A DNA stretch of 34,198 nt, from the NCBI GenBank assembly GCA_033811195.1, contig JAPXOZ010000018.1, positions 1-34,198 of the forward strand, given 5' to 3'. This document shows positions 15,247 to 24,237 of the stretch, in pieces (within the stretch, counting starts at the first letter, position 1; each line of letters opens with the position of its first letter). Made by a program: the position numbers and the translations under genes. Below the pieces are notes generated by a model that saw nothing but the letters and a program-made list of their open reading frames with translations, ran no database searches and was not told the origin of the DNA. This stretch comes from Cacconaster sp033811195 (GTDB lineage: Bacteria > Bacteroidota > Bacteroidia > Bacteroidales > UBA932).

Positions 15247-16740
15247 ATGAAACAAAGGGTAACATCTTTGGTTTTCGTCCTGGTCATAGGAATATTTTCC
15301 ACATTCGGCCAGAACACGGCCAAAATCCACCAAGGCATCGAAGAATATTTCGATACTCTTATCTATTATCCCACTGACACCATCACCTCTCGGATTGATC
15401 GCCTGATAACAGCTCTTCCCGATAAAAAAGATCAGGCCAACGTCGCTGGAGCAGCATTTGACTACTTTTATAGTTCTCCGGTAATGGGAATGGAGGCGGT
15501 TTCACTCCACATCGCGGACAACTGGTTTCTCAACGGAAAACTCGAATGGGCCAATCCCGAAAGCTGGCATCTGCTCTATACTTTTGCAGAGTTCAACAGA
15601 TCATCTATGATCGGCTGCGATGCTCCTGAACTCATCCTCGAAAGCATGGATGGATATAGGATCAACATTCTAAAAGGTGACAACCAGTGGAGAATACTCT
15701 ATTTCTATGATGACAAATGTAGTACCTGCAAGGAAGAAACCCCACAACTGGCCAAATTTGCCAAAGAGTATTCCGGTCCCCGAATCACCATCTTCGCAAT
15801 CTATACCCAAGGCAACCGCCAAGAATGGGAGGAGTATGTCAAGCGCATTTTTGGAGATATATCCAATCCGGATGTCATCATATTTCATCTTTGGGATCCT
15901 GAAGTCACAAGTTCGTATCATATGAAATATGGCGTACTGACAACTCCGTCCATGTTTCTCATCGACAGATTCAACATCATAGCCGGCCGTAAACTCAACT
16001 GTGAAGCGCTATGCCGTCTTCTGGACATCAAACTAAATGAAAGTAACGAGTTCGGAAAACTCTTCGCCAATATCTTCTCTTCAATGGAGCCGGTTGACAA
16101 AGAGGTGATTGACCAGGTCGCTGAAACTTTTTATCGAAGGACAGCCTCGGATTCGACACTTTACCGCGAAACATTTCACGAGCTCTATTCTTTCCTAAAA
16201 AACACCCCCGGTGCACCATTCCAGCAGGGAGCTCTGGACGTCGGACGCACTTACATACTCGGAAAAAAGAAATATTGGTCAAAGGAGTACCTGGATTTTA
16301 TTTCTTACGATATCAAACTCTCCTCCACCAATCTCCCGGGAGAAAAGGCTTCCGATCTTTTGCTTACAGATAGTAAAGGACGAGAGCGCAGATTGCTTAG
16401 AGGCTGCTCACGATACACCATTCTTTGGTTTTATCTGATTTCCTGTGAGGAGTGTCACAAAGAAGCGATTGCTCTGGCAGAAAAGGAAGATTACCTCAGA
16501 AAAAAGGGAGTCAGAGTAAAATCCATTTATGTCGGTGAAAATGAGGAAGCCTGGCGTGAATTTCTAAAAAGAAACCCGAAAAAATGGGTATATTTGTGGG
16601 ATAAAACCGGAAAATCCGGCCTGGATACACTTTATGATGTTCGCACAGTACCGCAGATTTACCTGCTTGACAGAAAAAAACGCGTCATAGGCAGAGAGCT
16701 GGGCACGGAACATCTTTTCGAATTATTGAATACATTATGA
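15247..16740 (+). CDS. Secreted protein with two thioredoxin-like domains
   Basis: A 497-residue exported protein with a signal peptide (MKQRVTSLVFVLVIGIF, about 1-22). A region of DUF5106 character (about 28-130) is followed by a TlpA-like thioredoxin domain with CSTC at 158-161 and a TTPS cis-Pro loop near 235. A linker (about 265-370) leads to a second thioredoxin domain with CEEC at 400-403 and a TVPQ cis-Pro loop near 472. Both domains keep both Cys, so both could be redox-active. Tandem duplication within one chain is the notable point. The stop overlaps the start of the next gene (ATGA). Periplasmic thiol reduction or cytochrome/stress roles are possible; none is shown by context. Confidence 0.82.
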   Translation: MKQRVTSLVFVLVIGIFSTFGQNTAKIHQGIEEYFDTLIYYPTDTITSRIDRLITALPDKKDQANVAGAAFDYFYSSPVMGMEAVSLHIADNWFLNGKLEWANPESWHLLYTFAEFNRSSMIGCDAPELILESMDGYRINILKGDNQWRILYFYDDKCSTCKEETPQLAKFAKEYSGPRITIFAIYTQGNRQEWEEYVKRIFGDISNPDVIIFHLWDPEVTSSYHMKYGVLTTPSMFLIDRFNIIAGRKLNCEALCRLLDIKLNESNEFGKLFANIFSSMEPVDKEVIDQVAETFYRRTASDSTLYRETFHELYSFLKNTPGAPFQQGALDVGRTYILGKKKYWSKEYLDFISYDIKLSSTNLPGEKASDLLLTDSKGRERRLLRGCSRYTILWFYLISCEECHKEAIALAEKEDYLRKKGVRVKSIYVGENEEAWREFLKRNPKKWVYLWDKTGKSGLDTLYDVRTVPQIYLLDRKKRVIGRELGTEHLFELLNTL

Positions 16741-19562
16741 TAGCAGGCAAGTACAAAGAGTTTTATGACAAACTCAAGAGCATCATTCCTGAGAAGAGAA
16801 TGCTCCACGATCCCCTCAGCACACTGGCATTCGGCACGGATGCCTCATTCTACAGACTCATTCCCAAACTGGTAATAAAGGCACATAGCGAAGAGGAAAT
16901 AGTCGCTATTCTCACTACAGCCTACAATATGGGACTTCCAGTGACATTCAGGGCCGCAGGCACCTCTCTCTCCGGGCAGGCTATCAGCGATTCGATCCTC
17001 GTCTTAGCAACTCACGGATGGAAAGAGCACAAGATCCTCGACCACGGACTCAAAATACTCCTACAACCCGGTATCAGAGGGGCAGCCGCCAATCGTTACC
17101 TTGCACCTTACGGAAGAAAAATCGGTCCCGATCCCGCCTCCATAGATGCAGCAATGATAGGCGGCATAGTAGCTAACAATGCCAGCGGAATGTGTTGCGG
17201 TGTGGCAGACAACTCTTATAAGACTGTAGCCGATATCCGCGTAATACTACCTGACGGTACTCTACTCGATACTGCTGACGAAGCTTCAGTACGCAGTTTC
17301 AAGGAGAGTCACAAAGACCTGCTCAGGTCACTCGAAAAGATATCCGCTGATATAGCAGCTGATAAGGAACTCAAAGAACGCATCATTAAGAAATATAAGA
17401 TAAAGAACACCAACGGTTATTCACTGAACGCCTTTACTGATTACAGCGATGGTATTGACATCCTAAAGCATCTAATAATAGGATCGGAAGGCACTTTGGC
17501 CTTTATCTCCTCCATTACCTACAATACGGTAATTGAGCACCCACACAAGGCACTTGCGATGGTGGTATTCACTTCAATAAAGGATGCATGCACCGCAGCA
17601 CAGATACTAAAGAAACAGAAGGCATCTGCAGTCGAACTCATTGACAGGACCGGTGTGCGTTCTGCCGACCAGACACCCGGAATCCCGGAGTACCTCAAGA
17701 CCATAGGAGAAGAGAGCTGCGTACTACTCGTTGAGACCAGAGCCGCATCTGCAGAGCAACTCAAGGCCAATGTGGAATCGGTTACCGCTTCCATCAGCCA
17801 CATTCCTACCGAACTTCCCTACACTTTTACCACAGATGCCAAAGAGCAGGCTATGCTTTGGAAAATCCGCAAAGAGCTCTTCCCTACAGTAGCCGGATTG
17901 AGGAAATCAGGCACCACTGCCATAATCGAGGATATCTGCTTCCCCATCGACAAACTGGCCGAGGCCACAATGAAATTGAGAGAGATTTTCGAACGTGACG
18001 GCTATGGCGATGCCGTAATATTCGGCCATGCAATGGATGGTAATCTACACTTTGTGTTCAACCAGAATTTTTCCGAAGATAAGGAGGTAGAAAAGTATCG
18101 CATCTTTATGGAGGATATCACCAACATGGTGGTTTCACAATATGACGGATCGCTCAAAGCCGAACATGGCACCGGACGCAATATGGCTCCATTTTTGGAG
18201 ATGGAATGGGGACGAGAAGCCTACAGGCTGATGAAAGAGGTCAAGGATATATTCGACCCCAAAGGCATTCTAAACCCCGGAGTCATCATAAATACCGATC
18301 CTAAAGCTCATATCAGCAACCTCAAGCCCATCCCCTCTACGAGAGAAGTTGTCGACAAATGTATGGAATGTGGATTCTGTGAAGGCCACTGTGTTGCTGA
18401 GGGACTCACACTCTCTCCACGCCAGAGAGTTGCCGTCTTCCGCGAGATTGAAAATCTCAAGAAAACCGGAGAGGAGCCTCATCGTGCCGCTGAAATGCAG
18501 AAACTTTTCCGATATGCAGGAGAACAGACCTGTGCTACCGACTCTTTGTGCCACCTTAATTGCCCTGTAAAAGCCGATACCGGCAAACTCATAAAAGAGA
18601 TACGACACGAAAGCCATTCACCGAAAGGTGAAAAGAGAGCCCTCAAGATTGCAGGATATATGGGTGGCATCACTGCCTTTATGCGCGGCGGACTCAAGTT
18701 ACTCCATGGTCTGCGACTTTTATTCGGCAAAAAACTATTCGGAGCCCTTGCGAGAGGAATTAGAGCAGTTTCATTTAAATTGATTCCGTTGTGGAATGAA
18801 CATATGCCCACAGGAGCAAATAAGATCAAAAAACGCACTTTCCCCGAAAAAGAACTCAAAGTGGTCTACTTCCCCTCCTGTATCACCAGGAGTATGGGTA
18901 CTTCGAAGAGTTATAGCAAGGAGAAAGAGATCACCCGTATGACCGAAGCCCTGCTCACCGCTGCCGGCTACCAGATTATCTATCCTGAAAATATGGATAA
19001 ACTCTGCTGTGGAATGCTCTTCTCAAGCAAAGGCTATGTGGAAGCGGGCAAAAAGGCCTCAGACGAGCTTAAAGCCGCCCTTCTAAAGGCTTCTGAAAAT
19101 GGAAAACACCCCGTTCTATGTGATATGAGCCCCTGTCTCTATACAATGCGCACCAATATGGAAGATGAACTCAAGCTCTATGAACCGGCGGAATTCATAG
19201 ACAAATTCCTCATTGATCGTCTCGAATTGAAGCCCGTGGATGAAAAAGTGGCGATTTTTGCAGTATGTTCTGCAAAGAATATGCAAGTGGAATCACATTT
19301 GGAAAATGTGGCACGCAAATGTGCACGTGAGGTGGTGATTGTAGATTCCAATTGCTGCGGCTTTGCAGGCGACAGAGGATTCTTCTTCCCGGAACTTAAT
19401 CAGCACGGATTGAGGGACCTCAAGAGACAGAGCGAAGGGTGCGATCACGGCTATGCTACCAGCCGCACCTGTGAAATCGGACTTTCACGCCACAGCGGTA
19501 TAGAGTTCAAATCGATTATTTACCTTGCGGCAAAAGCGGCAGGAATAGATACAAGCAAATAA
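16737..19562 (+). CDS. FAD- and Fe-S-containing D-lactate/2-hydroxyacid dehydrogenase-like protein
   Basis: A 941-residue fusion of a flavin oxidase and a GlpC/GlcF-like iron-sulfur half. The FAD-binding (PCMH) domain covers about 30-270, with TFRAAGTSLSGQ and GGIVANNASG. The FAD-oxidase C-terminal domain covers about 275-520, with GHAMDGNLHFVF and EHGTGRNMAPF. Ferredoxin-type cysteines follow: C542, C545, C548, C552, then C599, C605, C609-P. Two CCG domains end the protein (DKLCCGMLF and DSNCCGFAG). This architecture is that of quinone- or cytochrome-linked D-lactate or glycolate dehydrogenases. The exact substrate is not readable. It overlaps the thioredoxin gene by four bases; ubiD starts 12 bases after its stop. 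Confidence 0.88.
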   Translation: MIAGKYKEFYDKLKSIIPEKRMLHDPLSTLAFGTDASFYRLIPKLVIKAHSEEEIVAILTTAYNMGLPVTFRAAGTSLSGQAISDSILVLATHGWKEHKILDHGLKILLQPGIRGAAANRYLAPYGRKIGPDPASIDAAMIGGIVANNASGMCCGVADNSYKTVADIRVILPDGTLLDTADEASVRSFKESHKDLLRSLEKISADIAADKELKERIIKKYKIKNTNGYSLNAFTDYSDGIDILKHLIIGSEGTLAFISSITYNTVIEHPHKALAMVVFTSIKDACTAAQILKKQKASAVELIDRTGVRSADQTPGIPEYLKTIGEESCVLLVETRAASAEQLKANVESVTASISHIPTELPYTFTTDAKEQAMLWKIRKELFPTVAGLRKSGTTAIIEDICFPIDKLAEATMKLREIFERDGYGDAVIFGHAMDGNLHFVFNQNFSEDKEVEKYRIFMEDITNMVVSQYDGSLKAEHGTGRNMAPFLEMEWGREAYRLMKEVKDIFDPKGILNPGVIINTDPKAHISNLKPIPSTREVVDKCMECGFCEGHCVAEGLTLSPRQRVAVFREIENLKKTGEEPHRAAEMQKLFRYAGEQTCATDSLCHLNCPVKADTGKLIKEIRHESHSPKGEKRALKIAGYMGGITAFMRGGLKLLHGLRLLFGKKLFGALARGIRAVSFKLIPLWNEHMPTGANKIKKRTFPEKELKVVYFPSCITRSMGTSKSYSKEKEITRMTEALLTAAGYQIIYPENMDKLCCGMLFSSKGYVEAGKKASDELKAALLKASENGKHPVLCDMSPCLYTMRTNMEDELKLYEPAEFIDKFLIDRLELKPVDEKVAIFAVCSAKNMQVESHLENVARKCAREVVIVDSNCCGFAGDRGFFFPELNQHGLRDLKRQSEGCDHGYATSRTCEIGLSRHSGIEFKSIIYLAAKAAGIDTSK

Positions 19563-19574
19563 AAATTGAAGAAT

Positions 19575-21200
19575 ATGTTAAGCAGTCTCTCGGATTATGT
19601 GAAGTTTTTGGAATCCAAAGGAGAACTTATCCGCATCAAGGAGTTCGTGGATCCCGTATTGGAGATTGCTGAAGTGACAGACCGCGTCAGCAAAATGCCC
19701 GGCGGAGGAAAAGCCCTCCTCTTTGAAAACACCGGCACAAGGTATCCGGTTCTGACCAATATGATGGGCTCAGAAAAGCGTATTCTATACACTCTCGGAG
19801 CCGATTCATTTGAAGAGATAGAGCAAAGGTTTGAAGCTATCATTAATCAGGTACTCAAAGAGAAGAATACTCTAATGGATAAACTCAAGATGCTCCCCCT
19901 GCTAAAAGAGGTCTCACGATGGCTTCCTGTCAACCACAGGGGAGCAGCCCCCTGTCAGGAGGTGGTCAAGTACAATGCAAAACTGAGCGACCTGCCGATA
20001 CTCAAATGCTGGCCGCAAGATGGAGGTAGGTTTATCACTCTTCCACTTGTGCATACTGTTAGCCCTGTCACCGGACAACGCAATGTCGGCATGTACAGAA
20101 TGCAGGTATTTAATGACAACACCACCGGAATGCATTGGCATAAACATAAAACAGGCGCAAAACATCTTTCGGAGTCGGGTCACAGGCTCCCCGTAGCCGT
20201 TTGTCTTGGAGGAGATCCTGTCTATACCTATTGTGCTACTGCCCCTCTTCCGGAGGGGATAGACGAATATCTGCTCGCCGGATTTTTACGTGATAAACCT
20301 GTAGAAATGGTAGAGTGTTTCACTCAAAAGATTAAGGTGCCTGCTGATTGCGATTTTGTGATTGAGGGATATGTGCAGAAAAGCGAACCACTTGTCTTTG
20401 AAGGGCCTTTTGGTGACCATACGGGATTCTATTCGCTTGAGGATTATTATCCTCAGTTCCACGTTACCTGCATTTCTCACCGCAAGGATGCGATCTATCC
20501 GGCGACTATTGTCGGGGTTCCTCCGCAGGAGGATAAGTATATGGCTTTGGCGACCGAGAAGATATTTCTTACTCCGATCAAATTTGTTATTTCTCCGGAA
20601 ATAGAGGACCTATACCTGCCTGAAGAGGGTGTGGGTCACAATTTTGCTGTAGTAAAAATAAAAAAGAGCTACGACGGCCAGGCCTTTAAGGTGGCAAATG
20701 CAATGTGGGGTGCCGGTCAGATGATGTTCAATAAGTTCCTTATTGTGGTGGATGAAGATATTGATATTCGCGACCACAATGCGCTCAAGAAGACTATCTG
20801 CAAACATTATTTTCCCCAAACCGATACTTTGGTGAGCAAAGGGCCTCTCGATATTCTTGACCATACTGCCCCGAGAGTGGGATTTGGCGGCAAGCTCTGT
20901 ATAGATGCAACCACAAAGGAATATAGCCGCAAGGAGCCGGTAAATATGGATCAGATCATCAGAGTTAAGTTTGACAAAGATGAAGAAGAGAGCAGCGAAT
21001 ATCGCAAATTGTGGCTACTCGGCGCCAACTGCGATGCCGAGCGCGATTCTTCGATCAAAAATGGCGTTCTACATCTCGATGCCACCTCCAAAAAGGTAAT
21101 GAAAGGCTTTGACCGCGAATGGCCCGATATCGTCACCTCCTCTGAGGCAACAAAAGCAGCTGTGGATGCCAAATGGGCGTCGATTAGTTCTGAGTTCTGA
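19575..21200 (+). CDS. ubiD: UbiD-family decarboxylase
   Basis: A 541-residue prenylated-FMN-dependent decarboxylase homologue. Family features include VDPVLEIAEVTDRV near the N-terminus, RNVGMYRMQVFNDNTTGMHWHKHKTGA (split over about 173-199), GGDPVYTYCATAPLP, EGPFGDHTGFYS, and DHTAPRVGFGGKL in the C-terminal half. The ATG at 19575 is used because the in-frame codon at 19566 is TTG. In Bacteroidota such proteins are often annotated for menaquinone synthesis, but no UbiX or menaquinone gene is adjacent, so the substrate is open. The last codons (SSEF-stop) lie inside a heptanucleotide repeat array, so the C-terminus may vary between strains. Confidence 0.9.
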   Translation: MLSSLSDYVKFLESKGELIRIKEFVDPVLEIAEVTDRVSKMPGGGKALLFENTGTRYPVLTNMMGSEKRILYTLGADSFEEIEQRFEAIINQVLKEKNTLMDKLKMLPLLKEVSRWLPVNHRGAAPCQEVVKYNAKLSDLPILKCWPQDGGRFITLPLVHTVSPVTGQRNVGMYRMQVFNDNTTGMHWHKHKTGAKHLSESGHRLPVAVCLGGDPVYTYCATAPLPEGIDEYLLAGFLRDKPVEMVECFTQKIKVPADCDFVIEGYVQKSEPLVFEGPFGDHTGFYSLEDYYPQFHVTCISHRKDAIYPATIVGVPPQEDKYMALATEKIFLTPIKFVISPEIEDLYLPEEGVGHNFAVVKIKKSYDGQAFKVANAMWGAGQMMFNKFLIVVDEDIDIRDHNALKKTICKHYFPQTDTLVSKGPLDILDHTAPRVGFGGKLCIDATTKEYSRKEPVNMDQIIRVKFDKDEEESSEYRKLWLLGANCDAERDSSIKNGVLHLDATSKKVMKGFDREWPDIVTSSEATKAAVDAKWASISSEF

Positions 21201-21228
21201 GTTTTGAGTTGCGGGTTGCGGGTTAATG
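21187..21228. repeat. Heptanucleotide repeat array across the ubiD stop codon
   Basis: Six consecutive 7-base units in one register: GTTCTGA, GTTCTGA, GTTTTGA, GTTGCGG, GTTGCGG, GTTAATG, with consensus GTTNNGR for the first five. The first two units encode the end of ubiD, including its TGA stop. The reverse complement of the unit recurs at 21380-21393 and 24479-24555. Confidence 0.75.
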
Positions 21229-21379
21229 TTTCGTCCTAAAAAACATGACACATTTTGTTAAACATTATTGTCTTCACTTTTTCTTTTATTTATGCCGCTT
21301 TTGTCTGACTCTAAACTGGAGACGGGGTTTGCAGATCTAATGACTAATGCGGGCGTTTTACATCATATTTTTTTATTCC

Positions 21380-21393
21380 TCACAACTCAAAAC
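21380..21393. repeat. Two inverted copies of the heptanucleotide repeat
   Basis: TCACAAC and TCAAAAC sit side by side and are the reverse complement of GTTGTGA and GTTTTGA. They lie 7 bases from the terminator hairpin of the repeat lipoprotein and face the array at 21187-21228. The rest of 21229-21379 shows no gene or convincing structure. Confidence 0.55.
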
Positions 21394-21399
21394 TTAAAA

Positions 21400-21429
21400 A
21401 ATGCCTCTTACCAGACGGTAAGAGGCATT
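21400..21429 (-). terminator. Intrinsic terminator of the repeat lipoprotein
   Basis: A perfect 13-bp stem (AATGCCTCTTACC at 21400-21412 with GGTAAGAGGCATT at 21417-21429) and a 4-base loop. On the minus strand it is followed by a run of T (complement of the A run at 21396-21401). It ends transcription of the lipoprotein 20 bases after its stop codon. It may also stop readthrough from ubiD. Confidence 0.9.
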
Positions 21430-21449
21430 CCTATACCACAAGGAGGGTA

Positions 21450-24158
21450 TTATAGTCCCTTCCAACTGTCAGGAATATCGTTGTAGTTAGTTACATTTGT
21501 ATATTTGAAACAGTCGGTAATCGCCCATGCTGTCCCTTGTCCACCTCCGGTAAATAACCATAACTCAGGAGCGGTGCCTGGAGTTTGTGAGTCAACACCT
21601 ACAAAGTAAAAACATGATTCAAAACTCATAGTCCTATTGGCAAAAAAGTCTGGGATTACAGTTGGAAGCGGGAAAATTTCCTTTTTTAGAACCAATTTGT
21701 TACAGCGGGCAAAGCACCAATTGAAATTCGTTGCAGCCGAATTAGATACAAACAACCCATCCGGAACAGTAGTTAATCCGGTGCACCGGCTGAAGCAGGA
21801 GCCGAAATCTGTTGCATTTGTATTGTATCTAAACAATTCCGCAGGAAGGTCGGTTAATCCGGTGCAGCCATAGAAGCAGTTGCTGAAATCTGTTGCATTT
21901 GTATTGTATCTAAACAATTCCGCAGGAAGGTCGGTTAACCCGGTGCAGTTCCAGAAGCAGCCGTGGAAACTTTTTGCATTTGTATTGGTATTGTATCCAA
22001 ACAAGTCCGCAGGAAGGTTGGTTAATCCGGTGCACCTGAAGAAGCAGCATTTGAAAGATTCTGCTAGTACATTATTGCTAAACAATCCGGCAGGCACAGT
22101 AGTTAATCCGGTGCAGCCTTCGAAGCAGTAGTCGAAAAATTTTGCTTGTTCATTATTGCTAAACAATCCAGCAGGAAGGTCGGTTAATCCGGTGCAGCCG
22201 AAGAAGCAGTAGCTGAATTCTATTGCATTTGTATTGTATCCAAACAAGTTCGCAGGAAGGTCGGTTAATCCGGTGCAGTTCCAGAAGCAGCCGTGGAAAG
22301 ATTCTGCTAGTACATTATTGCTAAACAATCCAGCAGGAACAGTAGTTAATCCGGTGCACTCCCAGAAGCAGGAGCCGAAAGATTCTGCTAGTACATTATT
22401 GCTAAACAATCCAGCAGGAACAGTAGTTAATCCGGTGCACCGGCTGAAGCAGGAGCCGAAATCTGTTGCATTTGTATTGTATCTAAACAATTCCGCAGGA
22501 AGGTCGGTTAATCCGGTGCAGCCTCGGAAGCAGCCGGAGAAATTTGTTGCATTTGTATTGTATCTAAACAATTCCGCAGGAAGGTCGGTTAATCGGGTGC
22601 AGCTGTAGAAGCAGTAGTTGAAAAATTCTGCTAGTACATTATTGCTAAACAATCCAGCAGGAACAGTAGTTAATCCGGTGCAGCCATGGAAGCAGCTGTC
22701 GAAATATTTTGCTTGTTCATTATTGCTAAACAATTCAGCAGGAACAGTAGTTAATCCGGTGCAATCCCCGAAGCAGAAGCTGAAAAATTTTGCTTGTTCA
22801 TTATTGCTAAACAATGTCGAAGGAATTTCAGCTAATGCGTGGCAGGATAGGAAAGCAGCATTGAAACGCTCTGCATTAATATTGTATCTAAACAGATCTG
22901 CCGGAATAGTGATTAAGGAGGTGCAATAGTCGAAAGTGCCCCAGAAAGACACTACATTAATATTGTATCTGAACAGATCTGCCGGAATAGTGGTTAGTTG
23001 TATACATTGTCTGAAGGTATGATGAAACATGTTTGTCTCCATATTTGGGAAGGGGGTAAGTACTGCGGTTAGCAGTTCTTGTTTATCGAATGTGAGGCGC
23101 GGCATCTGTTTTAATAAGGTATCTGCTTGGTCGGAAATGATGGTAACGGTATAATCACCTGTGCCGGTGTAGTTATGAGAAGCAAGTTTCTCTTCTGAGA
23201 ATAAACTGTGTAGTGCTAGGAATGTGTTTTCAGTTCCATCCCCCCAGTAGATCGTCAGATTGGCGGGGCTTGAGGAGGAAGTAGAAGATTGATAGATCCC
23301 ATGTTCCGTTTGTGGGTAATTGGTTCTGATGGTGTACATCAGTGGAGCAACCTCATACCAATCTTGGCTTACGGAGGCGTAGTAGCGAGTATTTCCTTGT
23401 GTGTAAGTCTTACCGTTGGCAACGGGGGTAGGGGTTTTCCACTCGTACGATTTATCACCGATTAGCGTAATTTTCACATTGCCGCCCGCAGCGATCTTCG
23501 TCACTATAGGATCAAAAGTGAGGAAAGCGATCAGTTCGCTACCTGTGTGCGTGTAGTTGGTGAAATCAAGAGATGTAGATCGGGTTTTTCCCGTTTCGTA
23601 TTCAACGGTCCAAATGAGTCTTTGGAGGGTTCCCAAGTCCGCCGGTATGCCGGTGAGATTAAGCCTAAGTATATTGTTCTTGGAGTTCAAGTCAAATGGC
23701 TGATCGATGGCATGGCCCGACTCGTCGCACAAACAGAGCTTGTCGCCGAGATGTGCTGTGGAATTGTTTCCGTTCTGTGTCTGTTGCCACAATTTATCAA
23801 AGTAGGCACCATAATTCTCATCCAGCTTGACGGCATCTGCGGGATAGTATGCCTTATATATGGTAGCGCCTGATACGGTTTCTCCCGTAAAATTATCGTT
23901 GCTTCCTGCAACGTAGGTAAACACCTTATGTCCTTTATAAACATTCTCGTCATATCCGACCAACATTAGCTGGTCGCCGGTCTCCCATGCGAGTTTGACC
24001 GTGCCGTCATCGTATGACACTTTTGTCTCCGATGGGATCGTTGCGCTAATAGTAACTAGCCTTTCTCCTTGCTCGTTATTAGATTCCGGAAAAAATTCGC
24101 GGGTGCAGCTCGCTACAAATAGAGCGAGAAGTGCAATAATATATAGTTTTAGTTTCAT
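21450..24158 (-). CDS. BspA-like repeat lipoprotein with fimbrillin-like N-terminus
   Basis: A 902-residue predicted surface lipoprotein. The signal peptide ends at a lipidation Cys, C18 (LFVASC). Residues about 35-270 resemble fimbrillin/Mfa-like modules: SETKVSYDDGTVKLAWETGD, then YYPAD and KTYTQGNTRYY. Residues about 275-370 start MYTIRTNYPQ and contain IYWGDGTEN and HNYTGTGDYTVTI, PKD-like. About 380-820 is an array of sixteen 27-residue BspA-type leucine-rich units with consensus CF-x-x-CTGLT-x-[LV]PA-x-LF, then a partial unit and a short C-terminal cap. BspA-type repeats in other bacteria take part in adhesion to host or partner cells; that is inference here. It is preceded by a 48-codon ORF on the same strand and followed by a strong terminator. 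Confidence 0.85.
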   Translation of the reverse strand: MKLKLYIIALLALFVASCTREFFPESNNEQGERLVTISATIPSETKVSYDDGTVKLAWETGDQLMLVGYDENVYKGHKVFTYVAGSNDNFTGETVSGATIYKAYYPADAVKLDENYGAYFDKLWQQTQNGNNSTAHLGDKLCLCDESGHAIDQPFDLNSKNNILRLNLTGIPADLGTLQRLIWTVEYETGKTRSTSLDFTNYTHTGSELIAFLTFDPIVTKIAAGGNVKITLIGDKSYEWKTPTPVANGKTYTQGNTRYYASVSQDWYEVAPLMYTIRTNYPQTEHGIYQSSTSSSSPANLTIYWGDGTENTFLALHSLFSEEKLASHNYTGTGDYTVTIISDQADTLLKQMPRLTFDKQELLTAVLTPFPNMETNMFHHTFRQCIQLTTIPADLFRYNINVVSFWGTFDYCTSLITIPADLFRYNINAERFNAAFLSCHALAEIPSTLFSNNEQAKFFSFCFGDCTGLTTVPAELFSNNEQAKYFDSCFHGCTGLTTVPAGLFSNNVLAEFFNYCFYSCTRLTDLPAELFRYNTNATNFSGCFRGCTGLTDLPAELFRYNTNATDFGSCFSRCTGLTTVPAGLFSNNVLAESFGSCFWECTGLTTVPAGLFSNNVLAESFHGCFWNCTGLTDLPANLFGYNTNAIEFSYCFFGCTGLTDLPAGLFSNNEQAKFFDYCFEGCTGLTTVPAGLFSNNVLAESFKCCFFRCTGLTNLPADLFGYNTNTNAKSFHGCFWNCTGLTDLPAELFRYNTNATDFSNCFYGCTGLTDLPAELFRYNTNATDFGSCFSRCTGLTTVPDGLFVSNSAATNFNWCFARCNKLVLKKEIFPLPTVIPDFFANRTMSFESCFYFVGVDSQTPGTAPELWLFTGGGQGTAWAITDCFKYTNVTNYNDIPDSWKGL
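21717..23018 (-). repeat. Sixteen tandem 81-bp coding repeats
   Basis: Fifteen 81-bp units and one 87-bp unit encode the LRR-like array. Three end types are mixed along the array: FRYNTNA, FSNNVLAES and FSNNEQAK, joined to a shared CTGLT core. Several units are near-identical in DNA, notably the stretches ending FSNNVLAES. The 87-bp unit (about 21970-22050) carries a 6-base duplication giving TNTN. The three units nearest the N-terminus are the most divergent, as is usual at the edge of an amplified array. Confidence 0.85.
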
Positions 24159-24204
24159 AACTATGAGTTTTATTTTATTATTGGCTAATTATTCATTACA
24201 CATT

Positions 24205-24231
24205 GCTAATAGCTAAAGGCTAATAGCTAAA
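24205..24231. repeat. 13-bp direct repeat between the short ORF and the lipoprotein gene
   Basis: GCTAATAGCTAAA occurs at 24205-24217 and 24219-24231, one base apart, with a partial copy (GGCTAAT) near 24183. It lies in the 79-base gap between the 48-codon ORF and the lipoprotein start. It would be in the mRNA leader of the lipoprotein, so copy number could alter spacing there. Confidence 0.6.
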
Positions 24232-24237
24232 CCATAC

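Noticed and set aside
21637..22929. Four open frames on the plus strand (about 78-124 codons) with repeated VNPVQ-type sequence
   Set aside because: They are the antisense shadow of the 81-bp repeats of the lipoprotein; the repeat keeps the opposite frame open. No independent promoter or family match.
21717..23018. CRISPR-like regular repeat array
   Set aside because: The repeats are contiguous 81-bp coding units with no unique spacers, in frame with a 902-residue protein.
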